A stretch of 64,000 nt of DNA, taken from contig NC_083599.1 in the NCBI RefSeq assembly GCF_020882245.1, positions 4,836,001-4,900,000 on the forward strand, in the 5' to 3' direction. Below the pieces are notes generated by a model, which worked only from the letters and a program-made list of their open reading frames with translations, made no database searches and was not told the origin of the DNA. The stretch is from Rhopalosiphum padi. Its lineage: Eukaryota; Arthropoda; Insecta; Hemiptera; Aphididae. Numbering within the stretch: position 1 is the first letter of the stretch; each line of letters starts with the position of its first letter. A program made the position numbers and the translations under genes. Of the stretch, positions 26,901 through 40,957 are shown piece by piece.

Positions 26901-29900
26901 TTTTCAGTAGAATATCTAATTGGCTACACCAATATCTACAATTTATTTAGTAGTTCAGTTAACATATTTAAAAAAAAAAAAAAATTATAACAATAATAAA
27001 ATTAACGAAAATTTCAAAATAAATGATAATTAATATGATCTTAATATTGTAGAACTATAACATAAATTAATATAAAATAGATATTTCTCTCTGTAAACTT
27101 AAAACTAACTAATAATTAAAAATATGTATATTATCATAAAAAAATTTTTGGACGTTCCAAAACAAACATTGTCAGAATAAATTATGTTTGCATAGGTCTC
27201 CTGGCAGATGGGTTGGTTTTATGTGTGCGATTTCAACCAAGAGTGATATTTGGATATTTGTTTAGCATCTCAGCCGTTAATATCGTTGTATAGTTGCAGT
27301 AAATCATTCGTTTTACTTTATATACAATACAATATTTTATTTTTATAAATATTTACTTTTGTAAATTGTAATATATATTATTTTCAAAAACCAAACTTCA
27401 ACTTTCAACCATTTTACGATATTATTCCACCATAAACGCTATCATAGATACTTACCACATTTATTATTCCGAAACAGATATTTCATTTTTTAACTACCTA
27501 TGCTTGTGTGTGCAGTTCTGCAGTTGACTGTTGTGTAGATTGTAAATTGTCAGCATTCTTCAACAAAACAAGTCTTTTAATATTTCATGTAATAACTAAT
27601 AATATGTTTTGATTGTCCAGATTTAATATAAGTGGAGTATATTGTAGGGGCGTATAAGATAATCTTATCGGTGTACATTTAAACGAAAATAAACTGAATA
27701 ACATTTCATCAATTAGAATAAAAAAAAATAATTTTTAAATATATCTATTAGGTACTCTAATATTCTCTTTAAATTATAACTCTTTTATAGTAAAATTACC
27801 ATTAAATATACAAATAGGTATATAGATTTAAAACGTATAGAATAAGGGATTTCTTTCATCAAATAAACGTCCGCAGTGTTTAAGAAAAAAAACACATAAT
27901 ATAAAGATCAAACAATAAGATACACACAGTTTCATAAAAATACACATTATAATATTACAGTGAAAATAACTGTTCAATACGATAAAAGGTTTAAAAAATG
28001 TATAACTGCGAAAAGACTTTTATACAAATATACTGAAAACTTATCAAATTAAAAAAAACAGTTTAAATGAGTAAGTATATAATATACTTATATACGTACA
28101 TCATACCATGTATTATACTAAGTAAATACCCCTTTTGTATACCATAATATTACTATCTACCTATTCTACCCACTACCATTCCCTATATTAAAAAATTTTT
28201 ATAATACTATACATTTTTTCTGTGTGCTAGACAAAATTGTGAGAACCTGAGAGCAAACAAAATAATAAAATTGTTTTTAAAATATTTGAACTCTCGAGTA
28301 CAATAAAATTCTATTTTAATTCGTTCTACTCATTTGCATTTTTGTAGACAAAATAACAATTATTTTAATAATTTCGTATTAACTGTATGTAAAAATAATC
28401 AAAAATAACCATTGAAACTCAAAACCTTCTAATCTATTTAATATTTTAGTCTTTATAAACTCTATTTTTACTTAAATTCATAAATAATACATAAAAAATA
28501 TTCACGAAAAATTATTACCATTAAAATTGTTACTTGTCACTAGACACTAATTGTTAGGAATAACTTTTTATACTATACGTGATTATATTATGAATTTAAA
28601 AGTTGTTTAGGAATAGTTCAACAAATATAGTTTAAACTCCTAGATACATTATAGAATACATATATAAATTATAATAGTATATAATTAAAATTAAATTTAG
28701 CTGAATAAGTTATGAATGTGCTTCAATAATTTAAATTATATTTTACGTATTACGAGTACAAATGAACAAATTTCAAACATACATTACATAATAAATATAG
28801 ATATCTTGTGATTTCACAATATTTAAAAGAGACTAAGTGTGAACGTTTTTGAATTCAAAATTATAAAACTTAAGTTTAGTAAATAGGTACTTAATAAAAA
28901 TAAAGCAATTTTAATGATAAAGTATGTTGAATATTCTCTAAAGACAATTCTATAAGTATGCTCTAATAAAGTTAGCTTGTTAGGTTATTTTATCTAATAA
29001 TTAATACTACAACAATACATACAAACTATGGTTTTATAGGTATGACCATCATAACATAGTTATATAAATTATGTTATCAGAGAAAGACAAAAGAAATAAG
29101 GTTTAGAGTACTATCATTATCTCAGTATATTCAAAAATTTTTTTCAAATCGGAATACTCATTAAAAAGTTTTAGTAATATAGTTGTTCATGCTTTTGAAT
29201 TTAACTTTCCTAATGATTATAATGATAATCGTGTCAAGTATTAAATTATACACTTGGCATTCAGAGACCATAGTTATATAGATGATCATGACTATCGTAT
29301 CGTCATCAGTTTCTTCAGAAAATAAACAATTTTGTTTATGTTAACAGTAATAGACTTAAATAAATACATTTTATACTTAAAACTCATTCCAAATTTGTGC
29401 GGCACATGTATTTTAATTCTATATCTAACACCCTTGAGTAAAAATAAGACCTAAACGATTAATAATTCCCTCGGTAATGTTTTTCTAATTATTGTTAACT
29501 ATTATTTTGTCCTGTATGTATGAATTGTATATATTGTATATTCAATATATATAATTCATCATTTAATGTTAATTTAATAATTTATCCTTCTATTTGATCT
29601 TATTTTTGTCGTTGTGTGTCCCTCTAAGAAAAAATTGACCTTACATGAATGGTTTAATTTATTATAAAAGGCGATAAATTACAATTCTTTTGAAAGATGG
29701 ATTGTTTACTTTTGAACGGAATTAAATAAATTAAATGTGTATGATGATTATTTATTATTATGAAAATGACAATAAACAATTAACTTAAATTGAAGTTAGA
29801 AAATTGTTATTCGTGATTTATATATTCTAAAAGTCATAGTAAAATATATTAGTATAAAGTATTTTTGATTTTAAATCACATAATATATTTTATATTTTTT

Positions 29901-32900
29901 TATTTATAAATATGAAAAAAAAATAGTAAATATCTTGTTTTATTAATTCGAAATGACGTCTCGTAACCTCATAATTACCTAAAAATAATTCAGGAGTACG
30001 TAAAAACAAAATGATGTAGATAATACAAACGCTTAAATTATGTTTATTTTAGTTTAAGATGCTGATGAGATATAATATTCTTCGTAAATAATTTGTAGAA
30101 GTATAATATTCTACTTCCGACACAAATAACCTACTTATATAAAATTAATATTATGAACCAGTACGGCAATACCGCAACTACTAGTTATAACCTTAATTGT
30201 GCTTTTTGAAAAACCAAACTTTGCCCCCTTCGGCCATCGTTGCCCTCCATTACTATGCACATTATAAGAATTTTATGCTCTTACATTCTTAGCAATCGCC
30301 CATATCGACTTTATCACACCTGTCAATCTTTAGCCAGTAACTACGGCACTGTTATGACTTTTTATCTAGATATTAAAATATTAAAAAAACAAAAAAATAA
30401 ACAATATCAAATTTTCGACAGTCAATAACATTCAGATTTCTATCACGTGGATTTAAGCTACAATATCGACTTAGAGATGAATCAAAAATCAGGACGAAGA
30501 TTTTTTTATCGTATTGCGCACAACATAAAAACGATTTTAATTTTATTAGCGAATACTTCAATACTCGCGCTTGCGTTATATTAATAGCATCATAGGTTCC
30601 TGATGTGTGTGAATGATATTTAAAATGTAGTTCCAAATAACATAATCGCATAGAGTAAGATTAAGTTCAACCCATTATGTAAACCCTTTATAACGTTTAT
30701 GCGATAATAAATTATAAGATTAAATGACGCGGGAACATTGAATTGGGGCAAAAGGCGTATGCCTTAATATACGCCAGTAATATGTTTAGGCTACTTCAAT
30801 CCCTTGATAGTCATTACAAGGTTTAAATGTTTTTTTTTTCAATTTCCATTTTATATAAAATATTTTCATTGAAACCTTCGCAATTGAAATAAAGAAATAA
30901 AGATCAAATCATACTAACTATTCTCACAAACATTATATTTTAACTTTTTAGGTTGGATAAATTTAAATAGCAATTACAAATTACAGTTTTTTTATTTAAA
31001 AAATAATAAAATATTAGAAATGACAAAAATATAGATAAAATGAATTGAATTCAAATATTTAAAATGTCAAAATTATATATATTTTTTATTAAATAATAAA
31101 GAATCTAAAATTTAAAACTATGAAGAAATTAAAATATAAAATTTAATTGCAATAATTTCAAATGTATTTTTAAATTTGATATGCACAGATATCTAATATA
31201 TCATATTCAAATAAAAATGTCAAAATAATTAATATAGCTTTAATAAACGACAATATAAAAAAAATAATAATAATAAAGGGTTTAACAGTGATAGGTGTTT
31301 TGCATTGGATCACTTAAAAGTTTGATATAATATGATAGTCCACTTAAAAGTTATGATAATATAAATAAATAATAATACTAAAAACTATTACGTATACATT
31401 ATACATGTTTCATACGTTTTTAAAGTAATGTTGATGCTCATTTATTACTATTTAAAAAAAACTTAGGTATTTAAATATAGATATAAATTATTGTTATTTT
31501 ATATTAGTCACAGATAGAATAACTAGGTATCGATATTGTCGATATTTGTATTATTTATTTACTTAGGTGTCGATAGATGTTAGCACTTAAAAATGTTTTT
31601 AATTCATGCTTTGACAAAATATATAGGTATCTATTAAAATTATAAATTAGATACCATAATTATTGTTTAACTATCGCTTCACTAAATTGTCTAATTATAG
31701 TTTGTTACAAATTATTATTGTATGTATTAATAAATATTATATATTATATAACAAATTGGAAATGTAATTATTAGATATAAGTTCTTAGTTGAAGGAACCG
31801 ATAAAGATAAATAGGAAAAGTTTTTATGACTTAAATGTTGCAAAAAAAATAAATGAAATAATTAATCTTTATTTACTCATTAATTATACTTTTTTATGTG
31901 CATAATTTAAATATATGTTTAAGGTTTTATAACATAAAATTCCAAATGAGAATTTTGGGCGCTGGTGGATTTAGTAAGAGTTTAGGAAATCTACCGGAAT
32001 TAAGTCACAGCAGTAAAAAAACAAAATAAAAAGGAATGTAAATCAACTAAAATAAAGAAAAATATTTTTGTAGCCCAATTTTCATAATATTTAAATTCAA
32101 TTTTTTTAAATAAACTTTTTGTTTTTAATCAATTGCTTTAATAGATGTTCAATAATTTCAGATCAACATTCCATCTATAATATAACTCATTAATTAAGCT
32201 AAGTAGGTATAATATATAACTCATTTCAAGCGCACAATATATATAAATATATAAAATATACTTTTTATATAGAAGTGTAGGTTCATTATGTATAATATAA
32301 ATACAATACTTATATAGATTTTTCACTGTAAAACGGTCTATTATTTTGTTATATTAAAATGGATAATCAAGTATTTAAAAATAGTTTAAAAAAGTAATAT
32401 ATACGATTTGAAATTAAAAATTTACTATACATATATTAAATTAAATTAAATAAATAATATTACCAATTACAATATACGATAAAATACTTTATATAGGTAC
32501 GATAAATGAATTACTAATATAGAAAAAAGTAGTAGTATAATATATTTAAAATGGTACCATTATAATTGCACAATTAATGAGATAAATTTATATAACTATA
32601 TTTTAATTAAAAAATAATATTAGATATTTATTAAAAAAAATAAATATTATTTCAATTTTTAATACAGAAATATGTTAACAATAATGTATGATTGTTTTAT
32701 CATGTTTCCAAGTTGTCTAGTGCAGAATAATAAGTGGGAAAATATATGTGAAAAATCTAAGATTTATAATACTACATAATCTGTTTAAACAAAAAAAAAT
32801 AATAAAACAATCTGTTTTTATTTTTATTTTATTAATCATACAATATAATATTAGTGGCTATTGCATACGATTACCTACATATTTTATCTGTAATTATTTG

Positions 32901-33404
32901 TTAATTGATCGTAATATCAAAACACTGATTAAATATTTAAATTTTTAATATGCGTTATTATAATACAGATAAGTAGCTACCAAGTTTAATTTTTTGATTT
33001 TTCCTGATGAATTTAAGGAGCCGCCACACCAACAGTTGTTTTCTTTGTATACCTATCTCCCGCATAATATAAGAACAAAGGTATTTCGTGTTTCCACGAT
33101 TACAATTTACAACTCTCTAGTTCAATTTAAAGCAAAGGCGCCTATTATACATTTTATAAAGAAGAATATTTCCTGTGCATTGACAGGATAGATTTTTTTT
33201 ATAAATATAACCATGTTTTAATTTAAAATAATTTTTAATCATTAATAACTCATTCAAAAATGTAAATATTAAATATCAATCCGGTCAATACACAGGAAGT
33301 ATTCTTTTTATAAAATATATAATAGGTACTTTTGCCCTAAACTGAACCAGAGAGTCGTAAACTCGTAATTGTGAAAATACTGAATATCTTTGTTATTTTA
33401 TTAT
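23973..33404. other. AT-rich gene desert
   Basis: About 9.4 kb with no supported coding region. A less AT-rich patch at 24500-24790 and another at 26280-26600 may be repeat remnants. Frames at 30240-30428 and 30373-30651 overlap on opposite strands and look fortuitous. Confidence 0.5.
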
Positions 33405-33412
33405 GTGGGAGA

Positions 33413-33540
33413 CAGTGGTGGTGCTAGGGGAGGGGGCACTTCGTGCCAATGCCCAAAGCCCCGTGTCTACTTATTTTATTAAGTATTTAATATCTAGTTC
33501 CATAATCATCAAGGGCCCAAAATACGTAGTGCCATCACTG
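33413..33540. mobile_element. Short hAT-like MITE
   Basis: A 128-bp element with ends CAGTGGTGGTGCTAGGGG and (reverse complement) CAGTGATGGCACTACG. It is flanked by an exact 8-bp duplication GTGGGAGA (33405-33412 and 33541-33548). It stands out as a GC-rich patch in AT-rich DNA and explains the spurious 61-codon frame at 33403-33588. Confidence 0.88.
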
Positions 33541-33548
33541 GTGGGAGA

Positions 33549-36500
33549 TGAACAGAGAAAACAAATGTTGGGAAGGCAGCCCTTTTAGCAATTGATATAC
33601 TCAAATACATAGTTAAAATGTTTTGATTGTACATAATTTTTAATTTTTAATTAAAAATATTACTGTATATTATCATAGCAATGACGGCTGTAACACGGTT
33701 GTGCTCGTTTTACCCTTTTACACGAAAAAACGCAACGGGATTGTTCTTCATGAAATATGGGTGTTGTCCTTTTGTAAATTTTTGTAAACAATCCTTACAA
33801 ATCATAATAATTAAAACTCATAAGAATATTTTTTTTCATTTAGACTATAATTAAATATATTAAAATAAAATTATTTATTGGATATTTAAATGCAAATCAT
33901 ATGACGAAATTTTGGCAAATACTCGTGATAGAGAGAAACGATAATATACCAGTTATTATTCGATTCACATTTAGCCGTTTAGGAAATGGAGGTTTAGACA
34001 TTTAGAAGTGGTTGAGATAGTCTCATCATTGACGTTTTAAAATAGTAGTAGGTGCTTACTATATTTACCTAATTTATCAATTGACACCGACTATAATCTT
34101 ATCGATATCGATATAATCAAATTAATTTATCATTATTTTATTAAAATAGTATAAGTTAAACCTACATGCTACGAAATAAATATGTACCTATATTTTGAAA
34201 AACATATTCTTGATTATATTAAGAACAGGTCAACATGGATTAACATTAAATATTGATAAGTTAACATTTGTGTCAACTCATTCGTAACTTTTAAGAACAA
34301 TAATTAAAAATCAGAATCTCAGAATATATGCCTTTATATGAGTTGTTTTTTTTAATTATTATTAATAATAAATAATTAGACTTTTTATCTAAATTATTTA
34401 AATATTATTAATTATTATTATTTTATTTATTGAATATTTGATGCATATTTTCATAATGTTTACTACATGCCTATTACATTATTATTTCTTTAGTGCATAT
34501 AACTCATTGCTTTAATAAATTATAAACTTTACAAAAATCATATACGACAACGGTATCTAGTGACTACAGCGGGCGACTGTTTAGCGAGGTTCTTCACACA
34601 CGGGCGATAGGAACAATTTGTATATAGTGTAAAACTCTGGCAACAGATAAGGCTGCTGTTATTGGCTGGACTAGTCAGGCAAATAAAATAACACATACAA
34701 GATGTTACCTAAGAGTACTACGCCTATATAAAATTGAAATAAATCATAGTTGCTTAACATTATACAAGTGCAAGACTATCATCATTACCAGTGGCGTATT
34801 CGCATTTTTTTTTTTTTTATTGAAGGGTGACGGGTAGTGTAAGTATAAAGAATAACTATAAAATCCTTATAAGATTGGTAGTAAAATAAAAGTGACTTAA
34901 GGAGATTTTAAGATTCAAACAAATTACATGACACTACAGGCATCTAGCAGCTATTAAAAACAATAAAAATAATTAATACAATTGTAATTTTAAAAAAAAG
35001 TTTTATAATTAAAAAATATTTTTAGAGGCTACAACCAACAATTTTCAATTGGTTGAATTTAAAAAACCTACTTTCAAATAAGCTTTCAATTAATTATCAA
35101 AGATCAGTTCACTCTAATATCGAAAGTAAGTAACACAGATTTGGTTTTACCGAACAAAGAGTAGAGTTTGTTATTTTGTACGTACCTATGTACATTATAA
35201 GACATTGATAACATATTATGTGGAAGTAACAAAGTGTTCGAAAAATCGTTGGTACCAATTTTTTCAAAATAGAATCTAACTAAAAATAGTAATGAAAGCT
35301 CACTAGCTAAGCTCTATTCAAAAACGAATCCAACTATCCAAGTATCAATTATTAATACGTTTAGAATAACAAGTCCAACAATAAATACATAATGCCTATT
35401 GCCTTTTATACTTTGATCTAAAAAAATTACCAACTAGTCGAAACAGAAAAATAAGTATAAGAAGTAGAAGTTTGATGAATCAAATAGGTATTATACATAA
35501 TATACTCGCTAGTACTCGCAAGTGGCAATCAATAATTACATTGATTACAACATAATATTATAAATGGATTACCTATTATAATTTTAAATTTAATATTTAA
35601 ATGATCGGTACTTACTTGAGTTATCATATAATTTATATTGTAGTTTAGTTATTTTTAACTATGAAATAATATAATGTTAACAACGCTAAAAAGGCCAATC
35701 ACACGAGACTCAGTTCTACATGAGATAACGATCATTCGCCCAGTTTTTCTCGCCCTTATATCTCTGCTTCTTATGGTTCCTTGACTTTTAAATTGTAACT
35801 TGTAAATAGGTACTTAGGTACCTACCTATGTATTTAAACTTGGTCGTGATCCGAACTAATAGTCACACATTAATCCTTGTAATAAAGGGGATAAAATACA
35901 GACACCAAATACGAAATTGAGTGTATATAATATGTGTATTGTGTATAATATATCAGATATCGATTTTATTAGATCGGTATATACTATAAATATTAATTAC
36001 ACTGGTAATGGTCAGTGGTAGTCGCCACGGGCCTGATTAGTCGTAGATAGGGCGGCTGATAGTATTAAAATTAATTTTCGGTATTAGTTTGAAACGGTGT
36101 ATAATACTATATAGGTGCCGAAAAACCGAAATGATTCAGTAAATTTACCAAAATACCGATATGGACTATACAGTACAGTACACCGAAATGATAAATAAAA
36201 TCTACTAAAGTACCTATAGGTACCTACCGTCTACCGATATACTTTACTCAAGTGTCATTTTACAGTATCTATATAGAATTTATATTATAATTAGTAACTA
36301 TAAAACAACAAGCAATTAGTGCTTGCACTAATAATTATTTTATATTTCAAAATAAGTTAATTTTAATAAAATTTTCCCGCAAAATACTTTGCTCCAATTT
36401 TTTTGAAAAAGAATACATTTTTTAAACTGTCCTCACTTGCCACAATATCTGTAGGTAGGTACCTATAAAACAATATTAATAAATATTGTACACTGCTACT

Positions 36501-38593
36501 GTAGCATTTACTGTAACAGCTAACAGTAAAAGTTTAAACTTTATAATTAATCAATTTGGAGCAAAGTAACCCGCCTAAACGGTAGATAAGTAGGTAGGTA
36601 GGTACTTAAGTTCCATTGATGTTAAACTAACTAGTCCATATTCTTATTTTATGCTGATTAAATGTGTTATAGTAAAAATGTGTCAATTATTTATTTTAAA
36701 TTACTCAATATTACACTAAATAACCAAAGTCTAATAAAGATATACCGATTCAAAATTCAAATAAACTCCTGTCTGCAAAATTAGATGAACATTGTAAAGA
36801 TCAGCTTCCAAATAAGTGACCTGATAATGATCTAAAACCAGTCAATTAATTTATTAAATTATTACTATCTGTCCCGTATTACTAATGAAACTGAAGGCCC
36901 AGATCCAATAACAGGATACCTATGTCCGTTTTTCAAAATGTTTAGGAAATATAAAAAAAACTATATAAAATGGTAAATGAACCAAAAATTAAAAACGTGA
37001 TGGTGTTCTTTTTATCAGAATAAGACACATCACTTCAAAAAATTCTCTTTGGTTTGAATTTTATAGATATTCATGAATTTATGATATTTATAAAAAACTA
37101 AAAAAATTATGATAATTATATTTTCAACGGTCGCAATTCACAATAACCGGATACGTCCAACTTTGTTTTTGGACGTATCCACGTATCTGGTTATTGCAAC
37201 CAATAGAAAACAAAAATTTGCATAGAAGCGTTGGGCGCAAACAAAATGGATATACAGCCATACAGGGTGTAACTTTTCTATTTGACATTATTCAATTATT
37301 ATATTTGCACTATTATTGTATTATTGGCAAATAGATGAGTTACACTCTATATATACTGTGTCAATGAATACATCCAGATTATACCCAACAGAAATTTAAA
37401 AATTGGACGTATTTGGTTTTAGCACCCATCGATGGACATTTTTTTCTGAATATTTCTATATCAAAAACTAATTTTTGAAAAATATGAATGATTTGGAGTC
37501 TTTATATTTCAAAAGTTAACAGAACAGAAAAAAATGTATGCTGTTTACAGGGTAGATATAGGTATAAAACATTCACTGTAAATCATCCAACCCACAAGCA
37601 AATACTTGATTTATAAAACAGTATTTATGAATATTTATTATAATCATAACAATTTGATGTACTCATTATGATAGATTCAGTCAGGAAATAAACAAAAAAA
37701 TAGTATTGTACATATTAATTAAACAAATAATATGCTTTTTTTAAAATTAAATGGTCTGTTGTTAAATAAATGAAATAATTTAAATTAATCGAAATGATTT
37801 ATACTGTTGAATTATTAACAATTTTATAAATGTAGGTACTTACCTACAAGTATATTAAATATATGAACATGTTTTTATTAAATAAAAAGAATAGTGAAAT
37901 ATGTTCACTTGGTTTTACTAGTTTAAATTCATCAAGCATATTTTCTTCATATATAACATTGGCCATTGTATAAATATAAGAAATGATTGTACAATAAATA
38001 AATGTTTAACACCAATGAATAAATTTAATGTATGTCTTTAATAAACATTACAAGTATAGTTTTTGTATTTTTAGTTATTTACAATGTTTGCAACAATTTA
38101 ATCTAGAACAACATCAACTGCATTACTTACTTAAAAGTCATCAAAACAATCAAATTAGTTGTTAAAGAACTCTTTGACAAAAAATGCATTTCTTAAATGT
38201 ACATAAAACAAAACTAATTATCTAAAAATCTTCAAATGTAATCTAAGTATATAATAAGTGATTGTAATAGAAATGGTTATGTTAATTTAAAAAATTTGTA
38301 TTATAAGTATGATAATTAACAAATAAAACAATGTATGTTCTATTAATAATTAAAATAGAGAAATAATTAATTTCATATATTCAGGATCCCTTTTAAATAT
38401 TAAACAAAATGTTTGGAAAAAATGTATTATATTATGTTTATTCATAAAACTGAAAAAGTATCTCAGAATCTAGTTAATATTTTGTTTAAATAAGCAATAA
38501 TCATTAAATTTATAACTATCGATATTAACAATAATTCAAATTCAAATTGATACTCAAAAACCAAGCAAGTAAGATTCAAACATTTACCTTAAT
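33549..38593. other. AT-rich DNA with scattered repeat fragments
   Basis: No supported gene. It contains the inverted repeat at 37141-37196, a CAGTGGCG-like element start at 34790 with no matching right end (probably truncated), and 'taggtacctacc' clusters around 35810 and 36590. Confidence 0.5.
37141..37196. repeat. Perfect-stem inverted repeat with internal duplication
   Basis: The left arm CAATAACCGGATACGTCCAA (37141-37160) pairs with the right arm 37169-37196. The right arm has the same two halves (TTGGACGTATCC and GGTTATTG) separated by eight extra bases that duplicate part of the motif. An 8-base loop lies between the arms. Related motifs occur nearby: ggatacctatgtcc near 36915 and ggacgtatttggtt near 37405. 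Confidence 0.75.
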
Positions 38594-38863
38594 CATAGGC
38601 GTAACTAGGGAGGGGCTAGAATGGGCTTCAGCCCCCCCTAGAATTTTTGGGTAAATGTATGTGCATATAAGATATAAACATATTAGTAATTTTTGCCTAC
38701 AATAAAACAAAATATAATGTTTCATAAAAACGAATAATCATTCAAATCAGTTGTAAATACCAATATATAGAAACAATAAATAATGATCAAATTAAAAAAA
38801 ATTTGCTATAAAATATTTTTAGGAATTTAGCCCCCTTTACTTAAAAGACTGCTTACGCCTATA
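38594..38863. mobile_element. Old hAT-like MITE with CATAGGCGTAAC ends
   Basis: A 270-bp element begins CATAGGCGTAACTAGGG; its right end is CTTACGCCTATA, so about ten terminal bases are inverted-repeated, followed by 'ggggct' / 'agcccc' complementarity inside. Flanks ACCTTAAT and ACTTTCAT match at six of eight positions, suggesting a decayed target duplication. Confidence 0.65.
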
Positions 38864-39607
38864 ACTTTCATGAAAAGAAAATAGTATTGCCACAAATATA
38901 ATTAGGTATAAAAATTAACAAACAAAATTTCTAAAGAGGAAGGAAATAATTGGTTAATATTTATTAATATTTGTCAAAACAAAAATGTTAAACTTCAATC
39001 CGAGAATAAATCTCTAAGAAACTCTTTTAATATAAACTAACAATCATGTAAACATATAGGGGAAAGATAAAGAATTATTGACTTAAAATTATTAAAATAT
39101 GAGGTTATATTTATTAAAAGTTAGGAGGGGACTGTCTTATTTATTAACAGACTTTACAAATATTAGGATAACAGCAGCTAATTTAAATTTGCATGTAAGT
39201 ACATTTTTAGTAACAATAACACAAATAAACTGAGATAATTTCTAATTTTTTTATTAATTTATATGAATTTTTAGCATAAATGTAAAATAAAACCACTAAA
39301 TTAATCATAAGTTATATCTTATAATAATAAATATATATATATATAATATTGAACAAAAAGTATTGATTAGGAAATCGGTACAAAGACATTTAACATTGAA
39401 GACTAGCGTGGCTTTTATCAACTTAATATAAAACAAAATACCGTTTAAAGTATTTGTTTCTTTTGTATTTTATATGAATGTGTTTGATATCATAAACTTA
39501 AATTAATTTATGTTTAATATTAATATAAATTTAATTATGCTACTCATACCAGTTACATAAAATAAAAATAATAGTATAGAGTCAATACTCCAGTGGTCTA
39601 TAGAGAC

Positions 39608-39764
39608 CAGTGATCTTCAACCGATGGGTCGCGTAAGCTTTAATATTGGGTCGCAATAAGTCTTCTTTTTAGCAATTTTAGCTTTTTTTATAAAACTTAC
39701 GTGGGTCACGAAAATGTAGGCCTAAAAAAGTGGGTTGCGAGTCCAAAAAGGTTGAAGACCACTG
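39608..39764. mobile_element. hAT-like MITE, left member of an adjacent pair
   Basis: A 157-bp element with inverted ends CAGTGATCTTCAACC and GGTTGAAGACCACTG. The right flank is GTATAGAC (39765-39772); the left flank ATAGAGAC matches it at six of eight positions, as expected for an old duplication. Inside are paired 'gggtcgc / gggttgcga' segments that let the whole element fold back on itself. Confidence 0.82.
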
Positions 39765-39772
39765 GTATAGAC

Positions 39773-39988
39773 CAGTGTTTCCCAACTGGTGTTCCGTGGA
39801 ACCTAAGGGTTCCGTCAGCCAATGCCAAAGGTTCCGTGAGAAATTTGAGAAAATATATATTAATTAATAATAATTTTGATTTGAATTATGATTTGAACAT
39901 AGAAAAGCTAAAAAAATTATATGGGGGTTCCACAAAACGTTCAAGCTCCTGCAAAGGTTCCGCGAGTAAAAGAAGTTGAGAAACACTG
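39773..39988. mobile_element. hAT-like MITE, right member of an adjacent pair
   Basis: A 216-bp element with ends CAGTGTTTCCCAACT and AGTTGAGAAACACTG, flanked by an exact 8-bp duplication GTATAGAC (39765-39772 and 39989-39996). It contains repeated 'ggttccg' motifs. A 92-codon frame running through this and the neighbouring element is not a gene. Confidence 0.88.
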
Positions 39989-40951
39989 GTATAGACAATA
40001 CTGCATTGTGCAAGACAGACTATTTCCATTTTATTTTTGAAAAAAAGGAGAATTTCTAATTATAGTGTATTTTTGCAAAACACAAATATTTAACTCAAGT
40101 TAAATTAAATGATTTTTAATTAAATTTAACTCTTTATTTTAAGTAATTAATACATTAATTGAGCTGTAATTGAAAAAAATATTATGTGTATCAATTAAAA
40201 ATTATCTAACTGATTCTGTATTTAAAAATCTATCTTGAACATGAAACAGTGAAAAATGTATAAATCATAAGTTATTGCCAAATCCATTTGATAGATTTGA
40301 TTATTTGATATATATTTTAGAAGGGCGTTATACCTGCATGTGTTGTCTCCATCATACAAGTTCATAACATACCAAATGTACGCTCATCATGTTTAGCTCC
40401 ATTAGTTTAAAAATTAGAGTGAATCGACCTATTATGAAACTTGATGGTAAGAACATTATCTGTGTTTGTATGTTGGTTTTTTTACGATTATTTAGTTTTT
40501 AAATGAGTTATGAGCATTTTTAATTTACACCATGTTATAAACACATAACTTGCTAAAAAATTGACCTATCGTAAAAAAACCTACATACAAACACAGATAA
40601 GGTAGTAAAAATGCATAAAAAAATTATTGTAAGTCATATAAATTTATGATCCATTAATCTAGTTTAACGTCCCACAGACAAAATTAAAAAATATTTACAG
40701 GGTAATTAGTGATAAAGTGTACCCTACTTCTACAAATGCACAATATTATACATAATATTATACTTAGATTGTAGATTATCTCTAATATAATTTATACAAT
40801 GTTCATAAATTATTTTGATGTTTAGATAATAGGATAAGGTAAAATGTTTATACTAGATTCAATAAGTTAAAAATAGTTTATTTTTTTATTAAAAACAACA
40901 TTAGCACTTGCCAACAATTAATAAGTATAAATTCAAATTCAAATTTAGTTA

Positions 40952-40957
40952 TTTATT
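40952..40957 (-). terminator. Candidate polyadenylation signal overlapping the RPA49 stop codon
   Basis: On the minus strand AATAAA begins with the last two bases of the TAA stop (40956-40958). If used, the 3' UTR would be only 10-30 bases. Later signals are possible. Confidence 0.3.

Noticed and set aside
34785..34850. Element start CAGTGGCGTATTCGC
   Set aside because: No matching right end or target duplication was found downstream; at best a truncated copy.
39701..39979. 92-codon frame
   Set aside because: It crosses the junction between two MITEs and is explained by their sequence.
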